A DNA stretch of 64,000 nucleotides from JBIYSM02 sp044759095 (GTDB lineage: Bacteria; Bacillota; Bacilli; Brevibacillales; Brevibacillaceae). The notes beneath the pieces were generated by a model that worked only from the letters and a program-made list of their open reading frames with translations, ran no database searches and was not told the DNA's origin. This document shows, one piece after another, positions 42,972 to 50,936 of this stretch. Position numbers and translations under genes: made by a program. Within the stretch, counting starts at the first letter, position 1; each line of letters begins with the position of its first letter. The DNA is taken from NCBI RefSeq assembly GCF_044759095.2, contig NZ_JBIYSM020000001.1, positions 1 to 64,000 on the forward strand. Reading direction: 5' to 3'.

Positions 42972-43003
42972 CCGCTGGCGGCAAATCCACCGGCGGGTTT
43001 TAT
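42972..43003 (+). terminator. Terminator after hpd
   Basis: CCGCTGG pairs with CCGGCGG (one G-U), followed by GTTTTATTTTG. Confidence 0.8.
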
Positions 43004-43105
43004 TTTGTGTAAGTTTTGATTTTGCTGACAATTCAGCTTGACCCGCTGCCCGCCCAGTGGCGATAATGGAACCACAACGTCTGTGGTGGGAGGAGGAACA
43101 CATCC

Positions 43106-44827
43106 GTGAACATGGCTCTGATGATATCGCTTGCGGAACGGACCGCTGTGCTGGTCGTCGCTGCGTTTTTGTTTACGCGGGTAAAAGCGTTTCGGAGTAC
43201 CCTGCATCAGCGGGCGACGCGCAAGGAAAAGGCGATCATGGTTCTGATCTTTTCCTGTATCTCGATTCTCGGAACGTACAACGGAATCTGGTTTCAGGAC
43301 GCCATCGCCAACAACCGCGTCATCGGCGCCGTCGTTGCCGGCCTATTGGCAGGGCCGTGGGTGGGGCTTGCGACCGGATTGATTGCCGGCATACATCGCT
43401 ATACGCTGGGCGGTTTTACCGATCTGGCCTGCGCCATCTCCACCATCTCAGAAGGGATGATGGCGGGGTTGGTCTATCATTTTCACCGCAACAAGGAAAT
43501 CAAATGGACAACCGCATTGGCAGTCGGGTTTGTAGCCGAATGGATGCAAATGGGGATCATCCTGCTCGTCGCCCAACCGTTCGCACAAGCGCTCGAAGTT
43601 GTGAAAGCCATCAGCGTGCCGATGTCAGTGGTCAACTCGTTGGGAATTGCCGTTTTCATGATCATCATTGATCTGGTAAAAAGCGAAGAGGATCAAATCG
43701 GCGCCCTGCAGGCCCAGCGGACGTTGCAGGTGGCCGACAAGACACTTTCCTATCTGCGCCAGGGCTTAACCTTTGAGTCAGCGGAAAAAGTGGCGCTGGA
43801 GATTCTTCGGACGACGCGGGTGGCGGCAGTCGCCATTTGCGACACCAAATCGGTGTTGGCCCACGTCGGAGCCGGTTCCTCCCATCACGCAGCGGGACAG
43901 GATATCTCCACCAAGGCGACGCGGGAAGTGGTGGAGACCAAGGAACTAAAGATTGCCAATTCCAAAGAGGAGATCGGTTGCAAGGAGCCCAGCTGTACGC
44001 TGCGCTCTGCCATATTGGTGCCGCTAATGCGCAAGCGGGAGGTGGCTGGTGTGCTGAAGCTTTACCAGGACCGCTACCGCAAGCTTTCTGCAGTCGATCT
44101 CGAATTGGTTCGCGGATTGGGAAATCTGATCTCCACGCAGCTGGAGCTGGCTGAATTGGAGAAGCAGTCACGTCTGTTGGCCGATGCGGAGATCAAGGCG
44201 CTGCATGCCCAGATCAACCCGCACTTCTTGTTTAACGCATTGAATACGATCGTCTCGTTCATCCGTTTTCGCCCGAGCCAGGCAAGGGAGCTGCTCATTC
44301 ATCTGGGCGAGTACTTCCGCCGCAATTTGCACGACAGCGGGGGCTTTGTCACGCTGGCGGAGGAACTGGAGCATATCGAAGCGTATCTGGCCATTGAGCG
44401 GGCGCGCTTTGGAGAGAAACTGCGCGTCGAATACGATGTCGAGCCGGGAGTGGAAAAGTATGTCGTCCCCGGTTTGGTGCTGCAGCCGTTGGTGGAAAAC
44501 GCGGTCAAACACGGACTGCTGCCCAAACGAGAGGGGGGAGTGGTTTCAATTTTCGCCCGACGCAAGGATTTTCAGACACTCGAGTTGACGGTAGCGGACA
44601 ACGGTGTGGGGATGACCTCCGATCCGTTTGCCGTAGCTTCCCCAACAAGTGACGGCAAGCGGCGTCTGTCCGGTATCGGATTGTCAAATGTTCGAGGCCG
44701 GCTTCAGTCGATTTATGGCCAGCCCTATGACATTGCCATAGAGAGCAAAGAAGGAAGAGGGACCACCTGTACCATACATTTGCCTATAGGAGTGAAGGTG
44801 CATGCTGAAAGTGTTCATCGTGGATGA
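43106..44827 (+). CDS. LytS/BtsS-type sensor histidine kinase
   Basis: A 573-aa sensor. Residues 1-190 hold about six membrane segments of the 5TMR-LYT type (VAGLLAGPWVGLATGLIAGI, GGFTDLACAISTISEGMMAG). A GAF domain follows (about 215-350), with a Cys-bearing EEIGCKEPSC. The kinase part is the LytS type: HAQINPHFLFNALNTI with His near 372, LQPLVENAVKHGL as N-box, and VADNGVGM / GIGLSNVRGRL. It starts at GTG 43106 after GGGAGGAGGA and overlaps the response regulator by 26 bases. Related BtsS and LytS systems sense pyruvate or related cues, consistent with the cstA gene downstream. Confidence 0.88.
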   Translation: MNMALMISLAERTAVLVVAAFLFTRVKAFRSTLHQRATRKEKAIMVLIFSCISILGTYNGIWFQDAIANNRVIGAVVAGLLAGPWVGLATGLIAGIHRYTLGGFTDLACAISTISEGMMAGLVYHFHRNKEIKWTTALAVGFVAEWMQMGIILLVAQPFAQALEVVKAISVPMSVVNSLGIAVFMIIIDLVKSEEDQIGALQAQRTLQVADKTLSYLRQGLTFESAEKVALEILRTTRVAAVAICDTKSVLAHVGAGSSHHAAGQDISTKATREVVETKELKIANSKEEIGCKEPSCTLRSAILVPLMRKREVAGVLKLYQDRYRKLSAVDLELVRGLGNLISTQLELAELEKQSRLLADAEIKALHAQINPHFLFNALNTIVSFIRFRPSQARELLIHLGEYFRRNLHDSGGFVTLAEELEHIEAYLAIERARFGEKLRVEYDVEPGVEKYVVPGLVLQPLVENAVKHGLLPKREGGVVSIFARRKDFQTLELTVADNGVGMTSDPFAVASPTSDGKRRLSGIGLSNVRGRLQSIYGQPYDIAIESKEGRGTTCTIHLPIGVKVHAESVHRG

Positions 44828-45584
44828 CGAAGCTCCGGCTCGTGCCGAGCTTCGTTTTCTGCTCGAACAGTTTCCGGACGTGGAGGTGGCAGGAGAGGCG
44901 GCGAGCGGAGAGGAGGCCATCGAGCTGATCCCGGGGGAAGCGCCGGATGCCGTTTTTCTCGATATCCATTTGCACGACCGGGACGGGGTGGACGTCGGGC
45001 AGGAATTGTACGAGCTGATGGTAAACCCGCCGATCCTCATTTTTGCCAGCGCCTACGAGATCCACGCGGTACGCGCATTTGAGACGGATGCGGTGGACTA
45101 CATCGTCAAGCCGTTCAGTGAACACCGTCTGGAAAAGACGATCAATCGGGTGCGCAAGCTGCGTCTTCAGACCGAACAGCCGCAAGCGGCTTCCCCCCCC
45201 TTGGAAGAGCGTTTGCACTCGCTTTTACAGACGGTCCTGCACGAAAAGCAGCTGCGTCGGATTCCCGTGGAAAAGAACGGAAAAATCCTGCTTTTGGATC
45301 CCGACGAAATCGTGTTTGCCACCCTGGACGGGCGGTACGCCACCATTTACACGGAGTGCGAGCAGTTCGCCACCTCCTTTACCCTGCAGGACTTGGAGAA
45401 CCGCCTGTCGCAACAGCTTTTTTTTCGTACGCATCGCGCCTACATTGTCAATTTGTCCAAAACGGCTGAGCTGGTGCCGTGGTTTAAGGGAGCCGTCCAT
45501 TTGATCATGCAGGATCAGCGGAGTACGGAGGTGCCCGTCAGCCGCAATGTGGTGAAAGAACTGAAGAGACGCCTGGGATTTTGA
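44802..45584 (+). CDS. LytTR-type response regulator (LytT/BtsR-like)
   Basis: A 260-aa regulator. The receiver has IVDDE (acid pair), phospho-acceptor Asp54 in FLDIHLHD and Lys103 in YIVKPF. The DNA-binding LytTR domain covers about residues 155-258: IPVEKNGKILLLDPDEIVFA, FFRTHRAYIVNLSKTAELVP and PVSRNVVKELKRRLGF. LytTR proteins bind short direct repeats; two CTTTCGCGCA repeats lie just after this gene, before cstA. It overlaps the kinase gene, forming a two-component unit. Confidence 0.92.
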   Translation: MLKVFIVDDEAPARAELRFLLEQFPDVEVAGEAASGEEAIELIPGEAPDAVFLDIHLHDRDGVDVGQELYELMVNPPILIFASAYEIHAVRAFETDAVDYIVKPFSEHRLEKTINRVRKLRLQTEQPQAASPPLEERLHSLLQTVLHEKQLRRIPVEKNGKILLLDPDEIVFATLDGRYATIYTECEQFATSFTLQDLENRLSQQLFFRTHRAYIVNLSKTAELVPWFKGAVHLIMQDQRSTEVPVSRNVVKELKRRLGF

Positions 45585-45595
45585 AAATGAAATCG

Positions 45596-45625
45596 CTTTC
45601 GCGCAGATATATCCCCTTTCGCGCA
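45596..45625 (+). promoter_or_regulatory. Direct-repeat candidate LytTR operator before cstA
   Basis: CTTTCGCGCA occurs at 45596-45605 and again at 45616-45625, start to start 20 bases (about two helical turns). LytTR regulators bind direct repeats with this kind of spacing. cstA starts about 100 bases later. Confidence 0.6.
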
Positions 45626-45728
45626 TGAATTTGTACTGTTTAGACAATTTGCATTTTTGTGTAACCGCTTTTTTTGTAGGGTAGAGGTATGAATTTATAT
45701 TTCTTTTTATCCTAAGGAGGATACCGGG

Positions 45729-47822
45729 ATGCAAAAATGGTTTCTCTCTGCCCTGATTTGGGGGGGTATCGCCGCGCTCGGTGCAGTTGGCTTCGGGACG
45801 TTGGCGCTCTCCCGAGGAGAGTCGGTCAACTCGTTTTGGCTGCTGACAGCCGCCCTTTGTACCTACGCTGTAGCCTACCGTTTTTACAGCAGATTCATCG
45901 CCAGTAAAATCATGGGTCTGGACGATAATCGCGCCACTCCCGCTGAAGTGAACAACGACGGAAAAGACTTCGTCCCCACAAACAAGTGGATCCTCTTCGG
46001 TCACCACTTCGCGGCCATTGCCGGTGCAGGCCCGCTCGTCGGTCCGACGCTGGCCGCACAAATGGGCTACCTGCCGGGTACCATTTGGATTATCGTCGGT
46101 GTTGTGCTCGGCGGAGCCGTTCAGGACTTCATCATTCTGTTCGGATCGATGCGCCGCAACGGGAAAACCCTCGGCCAGATGGCCAAAGAAGAGATCGGGC
46201 CGTTTGGCGGAGCATTGGCGCTTATCGGTGTCCTGGCCATCATGGTTATCCTGATCGCTGTTCTTGCGATGGTTGTGGTAAACGCTCTCGCGGAATCTCC
46301 GTGGGCTACCTTTACGATTTTCATGACATTGCCGATCGCCATTCTGATGGGCCTGTACATGCGCTACATCCGACCTGGCCGCGTGATGGAGGGGTCGCTG
46401 ATCGGCCTGGGGCTCTTGTTCCTCTCTCTGTGGTGGGGGCAAGCGGTTGCGGCATCTCCGACCTGGGGACCTGCCTTTACCTTTACGAAGGTAGAGCTGG
46501 CATGGATGATCATCGTCTACGGCTTCATCGCTTCTGTACTGCCGGTGTGGCTGCTGTTGGCACCGCGCGACTACCTGAGCTCATTCCTGAAAATCGGTAC
46601 GATCGCTGTACTGGCAGTAGGTATCGTACTTACGCTGCCGCCGCTTCAAATGCCTGCGCTGACCAAGTTCATTGACGGTACAGGACCGGTCTTTGCCGGA
46701 AACCTGTTCCCGTTCCTTTTCATTACGATTGCCTGCGGTGCCGTGTCCGGTTTCCACGCGCTGGTTTCCTCCGGTACGACGCCGAAAATGATTGCCAAAG
46801 AATCTCACGCACCGGCGATTGGCTACGGCGGCATGCTGATGGAGTCGGCCGTCGCCATCATGGCCATGATCGCGGCTTGCGTGCTGACACCGGGTCTTTA
46901 CTTCGCCGTGAACTCTCCGGCTGCCGCAATCGGTACGGACGCAGTTGCGGCTGCGGCGAAAATTGCCGAATGGGGCTTCACCGTTACACCTGACCAAATT
47001 ACCACGCTCGCCAACGACATCGGCGAAAAAACCATTTTGTCCCGAACAGGAGGAGCACCGTCGCTGGCAATCGGGATGGCGACTATCTTCTCGGCGGTTC
47101 TCGGCGGAAAAGCGCTTATGGCTTTCTGGTACCACTTCGCGATTTTGTTTGAAGCTGTATTCATCCTGACGACGATTGACGCCGGTACGCGTGTCGGACG
47201 CTTCATGGTTCAGGATCTCTTGGGCAACGTCATTCCAAAAATGAAGGATGTCACCTGGCTGCCTGGCAACCTGATTGGTTCCGCAGTCATTACGCTGGGC
47301 TGGGGTTACTTCCTCCTGCAGGGAGTTATGGATCCGCTCGGCGGTATTTACACCCTCTGGCCGTTGTTCGGCATTGCCAACCAGATGCTGGCTGCGATCG
47401 CTTTCGTGGTTGGAACGACCATTATTTTCAAGATGGGCAAGGCCCGCTACGCTTGGGTAACGCTTGTGCCGATGGCCTGGCTGAGTACGGCTACGCTGAC
47501 TGCCGGCTGGCAGAAGCTGTTCCATACAAGCCCGAAAATTGGCTTCCTCGCTCATGCTGAATCGTTCCAAAAAGCACTGGCCGAGGGTAAGCTGCCTCCA
47601 GGGGCAAAAACCGTAGAGGCTGCCCAAAAAATGATTTTGAACGACCAGATCGATGCAGCGGTTTGCGCCATCTTTATGGTGATTACCATCGGCATCATCC
47701 TGGACGGTATGCGTCTCTGGATTAACATTCTGCGCGGCAAGCAGTATCCGCTTCAGGAGTCCCCGTATGTACAGTCCAAGGGCGACAACTACTACGACGG
47801 AACAGGACATCATGTCGCATGA
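45729..47822 (+). CDS. cstA: CstA/BtsT-family carbon-starvation transporter
   Basis: A 697-aa membrane protein with about 16-18 hydrophobic segments. The CstA family signature is clear: NKWILFGHHFAAIAGAGPLV near residue 83, SGTTPKMIAKE and DAGTRVGRFMVQD. Characterised members import pyruvate (BtsT, CstA) or have been linked to peptides during starvation. The upstream LytS/LytT-like pair and the direct repeats point to BtsSR-like control, so pyruvate uptake is the best guess. AAGGAGG precedes ATG 45729, and the stop overlaps ybdD by four bases. Confidence 0.93.
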   Translation: MQKWFLSALIWGGIAALGAVGFGTLALSRGESVNSFWLLTAALCTYAVAYRFYSRFIASKIMGLDDNRATPAEVNNDGKDFVPTNKWILFGHHFAAIAGAGPLVGPTLAAQMGYLPGTIWIIVGVVLGGAVQDFIILFGSMRRNGKTLGQMAKEEIGPFGGALALIGVLAIMVILIAVLAMVVVNALAESPWATFTIFMTLPIAILMGLYMRYIRPGRVMEGSLIGLGLLFLSLWWGQAVAASPTWGPAFTFTKVELAWMIIVYGFIASVLPVWLLLAPRDYLSSFLKIGTIAVLAVGIVLTLPPLQMPALTKFIDGTGPVFAGNLFPFLFITIACGAVSGFHALVSSGTTPKMIAKESHAPAIGYGGMLMESAVAIMAMIAACVLTPGLYFAVNSPAAAIGTDAVAAAAKIAEWGFTVTPDQITTLANDIGEKTILSRTGGAPSLAIGMATIFSAVLGGKALMAFWYHFAILFEAVFILTTIDAGTRVGRFMVQDLLGNVIPKMKDVTWLPGNLIGSAVITLGWGYFLLQGVMDPLGGIYTLWPLFGIANQMLAAIAFVVGTTIIFKMGKARYAWVTLVPMAWLSTATLTAGWQKLFHTSPKIGFLAHAESFQKALAEGKLPPGAKTVEAAQKMILNDQIDAAVCAIFMVITIGIILDGMRLWINILRGKQYPLQESPYVQSKGDNYYDGTGHHVA

Positions 47823-48031
47823 AAAGGAAGTGGAGAGCGGCTCGCCAGTACCTGCGCCGAATGAGTTCCACGATCAAGACGATTTTTGGCATGCCGGACT
47901 ACGATCGCTATCTGAAGCACTGGTACGCGAATCACGCCGCGCCCGGTCAGTTCCCGATGACAGAAAGAGAATATTACATGTGTGCGCTGCGTGACCGTTA
48001 TGAAAAAGGCGGAGTCACACGTTGCTGCTAG
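47819..48031 (+). CDS. ybdD: YbdD/YjiX-family small protein
   Basis: A 70-aa protein matching the E. coli YbdD/YjiX family, nearly always found behind cstA-type genes. MPDYDRYLKHWYANH, PMTEREYYMCALRDRYEKGG and the terminal RCC are the conserved points. Function is not established; a role with the transporter is assumed from its constant linkage. Its ATG overlaps the cstA stop (ATGA). Confidence 0.9.
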   Translation: MKRKWRAARQYLRRMSSTIKTIFGMPDYDRYLKHWYANHAAPGQFPMTEREYYMCALRDRYEKGGVTRCC

Positions 48032-48045
48032 TCAGGTGAGAAAAG

Positions 48046-48071
48046 GAGGCCCGGGCGCGGGCCTCTTTTTT
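48046..48071 (+). terminator. Terminator of the cstA-ybdD transcript
   Basis: Perfect stem GAGGCCC / GGGCCTC followed by six T; repeat copy 3 begins four bases later. Confidence 0.9.
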
Positions 48072-48074
48072 GGG

Positions 48075-48177
48075 TGTATCAGAATTTATAAATTTGGACA
48101 TCCCATACAGCCGCTAGAAAAGTGTTCGGGGCCCCAGCCGACACCAGCGATCGCTTAAGTCGGCTGGGTTTTCTTAT
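48075..48177 (+). repeat. Dispersed repeat, copy 3
   Basis: Short form of 103 bp. The conserved block is intact (TTTGGACATCCCATACAGCC and GTTCGGGGCCCC). Its hairpin has a different stem, CCCAGCCGAC / GTCGGCTGGG, still perfectly paired, with loop ACCAGCGATCGCTTAA and end TTTTCTTAT. The compensating differences from the other copies show that the paired structure is kept. Confidence 0.9.
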
Positions 48178-48254
48178 GAGAGACCGCTTGGGGTGTAACC
48201 GTATGAAAAGTATGGTAAACTAGAGGCAAAGTCATGATGTAGGTGGCGATACGT

Positions 48255-49076
48255 GTGCAAGCATCAACACTCGCGGCACTAAAGGAGCTCGCTCTTCACT
48301 GTGCCCGAACAGCAGGTGAACTAAGCCTTACGCGGATGAAGCAGCCCTTCACCGTTGAATATAAAACCTCCGCTTCCGATCTGGTGACGGCTGTGGACAA
48401 GGAAGTGGAAAAGCACGTTGTTCGGACGATCCTTGAAAAGTTTCCGGATCACGGGATACTGGGAGAAGAGAGTACGTTTGCAGGTGACCCCAAACAGTTT
48501 GACACGCTTTGGGTGATCGATCCGATTGACGGGACCACCAACTTCGTCCACCAGCAGATTAATTTTTCCGTCTCCATAGCTGTCTATCACAAGGGAGAGG
48601 GGATGGTCGGCGTCGTGTACGACCCTTCCCGAGACGAGATGTTTTACGCGGTCAAGGGAGAGGGCGCCTTTTTAAACGATCGCCCACTTCGGCTTGACCG
48701 TCAGGTGACGCTGGAAGAAGCGCTCCTTTGCACCAGCGTTTTCTGGAACAAGCAGGCCGAGCAAATCGGCATCGATCTGATCGTCAAAAAACTGGCCGGA
48801 AAAGTACGGGGCATGCGCCTCCTGGGCAGCGCCGCACTGGAAATGGCGTACGTAGCGGCAGGACGGCTGGACGGCTACGTCAGCCTGTCGTTGAATGCGT
48901 GGGACTTCGGCGCGGGACGGATTATTGTCGAGGAAGCGGGGGGGGTTGTGACGACGATGGCGGGAAACCGGCTCCCCTTCGACGAAAAAAGCAGCGTCAT
49001 GGCCTGCAATCCCGCCTTTTACGAGGAGCTGCAGCACTATCTGAACCTGTCCGAGGGAACCACCCTCGATGAATAA
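48255..49076 (+). CDS. Inositol-monophosphatase-family phosphatase
   Basis: A 273-aa Mg2+-dependent phosphatase (SuhB/IMPase family). The metal site reads LGEEST near residue 72, WVIDPIDGTTNFVHQQINF near 89-107 and WDFGAGRIIVEEAGG near 216-230. Substrates in the family include inositol phosphate, fructose-1,6-bisphosphate, NADP and 3'-phosphoadenosine phosphate; sequence alone does not choose. GTG 48255 has AGGTGG six bases upstream; GTG 48243 would overlap that site. The TAA stop lies inside the end of inverted repeat copy 4, and copy 3 lies upstream, so the gene is framed by two facing repeats. Confidence 0.9.
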   Translation: MQASTLAALKELALHCARTAGELSLTRMKQPFTVEYKTSASDLVTAVDKEVEKHVVRTILEKFPDHGILGEESTFAGDPKQFDTLWVIDPIDGTTNFVHQQINFSVSIAVYHKGEGMVGVVYDPSRDEMFYAVKGEGAFLNDRPLRLDRQVTLEEALLCTSVFWNKQAEQIGIDLIVKKLAGKVRGMRLLGSAALEMAYVAAGRLDGYVSLSLNAWDFGAGRIIVEEAGGVVTTMAGNRLPFDEKSSVMACNPAFYEELQHYLNLSEGTTLDE

Positions 49077-49174
49077 GAAAACCCACCCGGCATTAGCTTA
49101 CGCTTCGCCGGGCGGGGCCCCGAACACTTTTCTAGCGGCTGTATGGGATGTCCAAATTTATAAATTCTTATACA
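49073..49174 (-). repeat. Dispersed repeat, copy 4 (inverted)
   Basis: Read on the minus strand: TGTATAAGAATTTATAAATT, the conserved block to GTTCGGGGCCCC, hairpin CCCGCCCGGC / GCCGGGTGGG with loop GAAGCGTAAGCTAAT, and end TTTTCTTAT. Simple one-hairpin form. The plus-strand stop codon of the phosphatase gene is within its end (bases ATAAGAA). Confidence 0.9.
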
Positions 49175-49177
49175 ACA

Positions 49178-49211
49178 AGAAAAACCACTGGATTGAGCCA
49201 GTGGTTTTTTT
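49178..49211 (+). terminator. Terminator after the inositol-monophosphatase-family gene
   Basis: Perfect 11-bp stem AAAACCACTGG / CCAGTGGTTTT with loop ATTGAG and further T. It is symmetric enough to work on both strands. Confidence 0.9.
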
Positions 49212-49298
49212 GCTACAGCTTTGTTTGAACTTTCTGTTAAAATAATGGATAAATTCAGCGTGGTGTTTCCCGTACCAGCAGGAAGGGAGCGGAAAGAG

Positions 49299-50708
49299 AT
49301 GGATCGTTCCTTGCAAAACCAGATCGAATGGTGGAAGGCCGTTCTTTATTCGATAAACGACGGGGTCCTAGTTATTGATCACCAAGGGATCGTGCAAATG
49401 GTGAATCCCGAATACACCAGAATTACCGGCGTTATTCCTGAAAAAATCATCGGGAAGCCACTACGCCAATTTCGTCCGGGGGCCCAGTTGCCTGATACAC
49501 TTAGGGACGGAAAATGCCGAGTAGGTGTTTACCGGAAAGAAGGAGAGCATGAATATGTGGTGGATATGGCTCCGATCGTCGTTCATGACGAGATAATTGG
49601 GGCTGTCTCTGTCTGCAAAAGTTTAACCGAGGTGCACAAGCTTTCCAAAGAATTGCAAAAGAAAAAAGAGAAAATACAGCAGTTGGAAAGAACAATGGAT
49701 TCCCTCCATCAAGCGAAGTACACGTTTGATCAAATCATTGGCAAAGACCGGGGACTAAAACAGATCGTTCACATCGCCAAAAGAGCGGCGGAAACTCACT
49801 TGCCGGTTCTCATTTTCGGAGAAAGCGGCACGGGAAAGGAATTGTTTGCCCAGGCAATACACAACAACAGCAGCAGGAGAGAGCGGCCTTTTATACCGGT
49901 TAACTGTGCAGCCATTCCCCTCTTGCTGTTGGAGAGTGAACTTTTTGGATACGAAGAAGGGTCCTTTACCAATGCGAAAAAAGGCGGAAAAATGGGCTTG
50001 TTTGAACTGGCCAACCATGGCACCATCTTCCTGGATGAGATCGGGGATATGTCCTATGATCTTCAGGCAAAGTTACTGCGGGTCCTTCAGGAAGGCAAGG
50101 TTCGCCGGATCGGGGATACGAAGGAGCAAGACATCGATGTGAGAATTATTGCCGCAACCAACCACGATCTTGAGCAGCTTGTAGCGAAGGGCCGCTTCCG
50201 TGAGGATTTGTTTTATCGTCTGAATGTATTCCGTTTGCAATTGCCTCCACTACGTGAACGAAGAGAGGATATTCCTGAACTGATCGATTCATTTATCCGT
50301 TCTTCTCCCGTAAATACGTTGGATGGCCCTCGGTTGGTCGATTCGGTTGAAGGGGTTACGCTACAAGTATTACAGTCTTACGATTGGCCCGGAAATGTAA
50401 GAGAGTTAAAAAACGCTATTGATTATGCCATATGTATGGCGGATGGGAGAGAGATTGACCTTCAACATCTTCCGGTGCTTATCGCCAAGGCAAAGCAGAC
50501 CTCGCCCGACTTGTTGCGAAAACCTGACAGTCAAACTGTTCGCGAAGTTCTGGACGAAGTGGAACGAAAATTGATCATAGACACATTGGAAAGGTTCGGA
50601 AGTGATGAGAAGCGAGAAGCGGCGAAGGCACTTGGTTTTTCGTTAGCCACCTTGTATAACAAAATAAAAAAGTACAAGCTTGATTCGTCAAAAATTCCAA
50701 ATGATTAG
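49299..50708 (+). CDS. Sigma-54-dependent activator (PAS, AAA+, Fis-type HTH)
   Basis: A 469-aa enhancer-binding protein. A PAS domain (about residues 15-110) senses the signal, a short coiled coil follows, then the AAA+ domain: Walker A GESGTGKE near 174-181, Walker B TIFLDEIGDM, and arginine-finger region FREDLFYRLNVFRLQLPPLR. The loop contacting sigma-54, normally GAFTGA, reads GSFTNA (221-226), an uncommon form that keeps the Phe-Thr core. A Fis-like helix-turn-helix (EAAKALGFSLATLYNKIKKY) closes the protein. ATG 49299 follows AAGGGAGCGGAAAGAG. It most likely drives the CitMHS-AtuA operon next to it, which has a -24/-12 promoter. Confidence 0.9.
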   Translation: MDRSLQNQIEWWKAVLYSINDGVLVIDHQGIVQMVNPEYTRITGVIPEKIIGKPLRQFRPGAQLPDTLRDGKCRVGVYRKEGEHEYVVDMAPIVVHDEIIGAVSVCKSLTEVHKLSKELQKKKEKIQQLERTMDSLHQAKYTFDQIIGKDRGLKQIVHIAKRAAETHLPVLIFGESGTGKELFAQAIHNNSSRRERPFIPVNCAAIPLLLLESELFGYEEGSFTNAKKGGKMGLFELANHGTIFLDEIGDMSYDLQAKLLRVLQEGKVRRIGDTKEQDIDVRIIAATNHDLEQLVAKGRFREDLFYRLNVFRLQLPPLRERREDIPELIDSFIRSSPVNTLDGPRLVDSVEGVTLQVLQSYDWPGNVRELKNAIDYAICMADGREIDLQHLPVLIAKAKQTSPDLLRKPDSQTVREVLDEVERKLIIDTLERFGSDEKREAAKALGFSLATLYNKIKKYKLDSSKIPND

Positions 50709-50722
50709 AAACGCATTCTAAT
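50704..50722 (+). promoter_or_regulatory. Candidate upstream activator site 1
   Basis: ATTAGAA and TTCTAAT form a perfect inverted repeat with a five-base centre, overlapping the activator stop codon, about 130 bases before the -24 element. Confidence 0.35.
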
Positions 50723-50792
50723 CCATTTGATTCTACTTCCCGTGTACAATCGTTGAAAGCTTCGGCCTAGAGTGAATTCATTTTTCTAAATA

Positions 50793-50813
50793 ATTGTAAA
50801 AATGAAATACAAT
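50793..50813 (+). promoter_or_regulatory. Candidate upstream activator site 2
   Basis: ATTGTA and TACAAT form an inverted repeat with nine bases between, 40 bases before the -24 element. Confidence 0.35.
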
Positions 50814-50821
50814 CCATAGTT

Positions 50822-50847
50822 GAAAGCGCTTATTATGAAGCGCTTTC
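50822..50847 (+). terminator. Hairpin between activator and operon (terminator or operator)
   Basis: A perfect 10-bp inverted repeat GAAAGCGCTT / AAGCGCTTTC with loop ATTATG, followed by TTTATT. It can end the activator transcript; its closeness to the -24 box also allows an operator role. Confidence 0.6.
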
Positions 50848-50852
50848 TTTAT

Positions 50853-50868
50853 TGGCATGACACTTGCT
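50853..50868 (+). promoter_or_regulatory. Sigma-54 promoter of the CitMHS-AtuA operon
   Basis: TGGCAT, five bases, TTGCT fits the -24/-12 consensus (TGGCAC-N5-TTGCW) with one change. It ends about 70 bases before the transporter start, next to a sigma-54 activator gene. Confidence 0.85.
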
Positions 50869-50936
50869 TATTCAATGGAAAAGAGGAAGTAATCGTTCCC
50901 TATTCATGAAAAACCAAAAGAAATGGAGGAGGTTGT

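Noticed and set aside
2320..49174. CRISPR array
   Set aside because: The repeats are kilobases apart, 100-150 bp long and not separated by uniform spacers; no cas genes are present.
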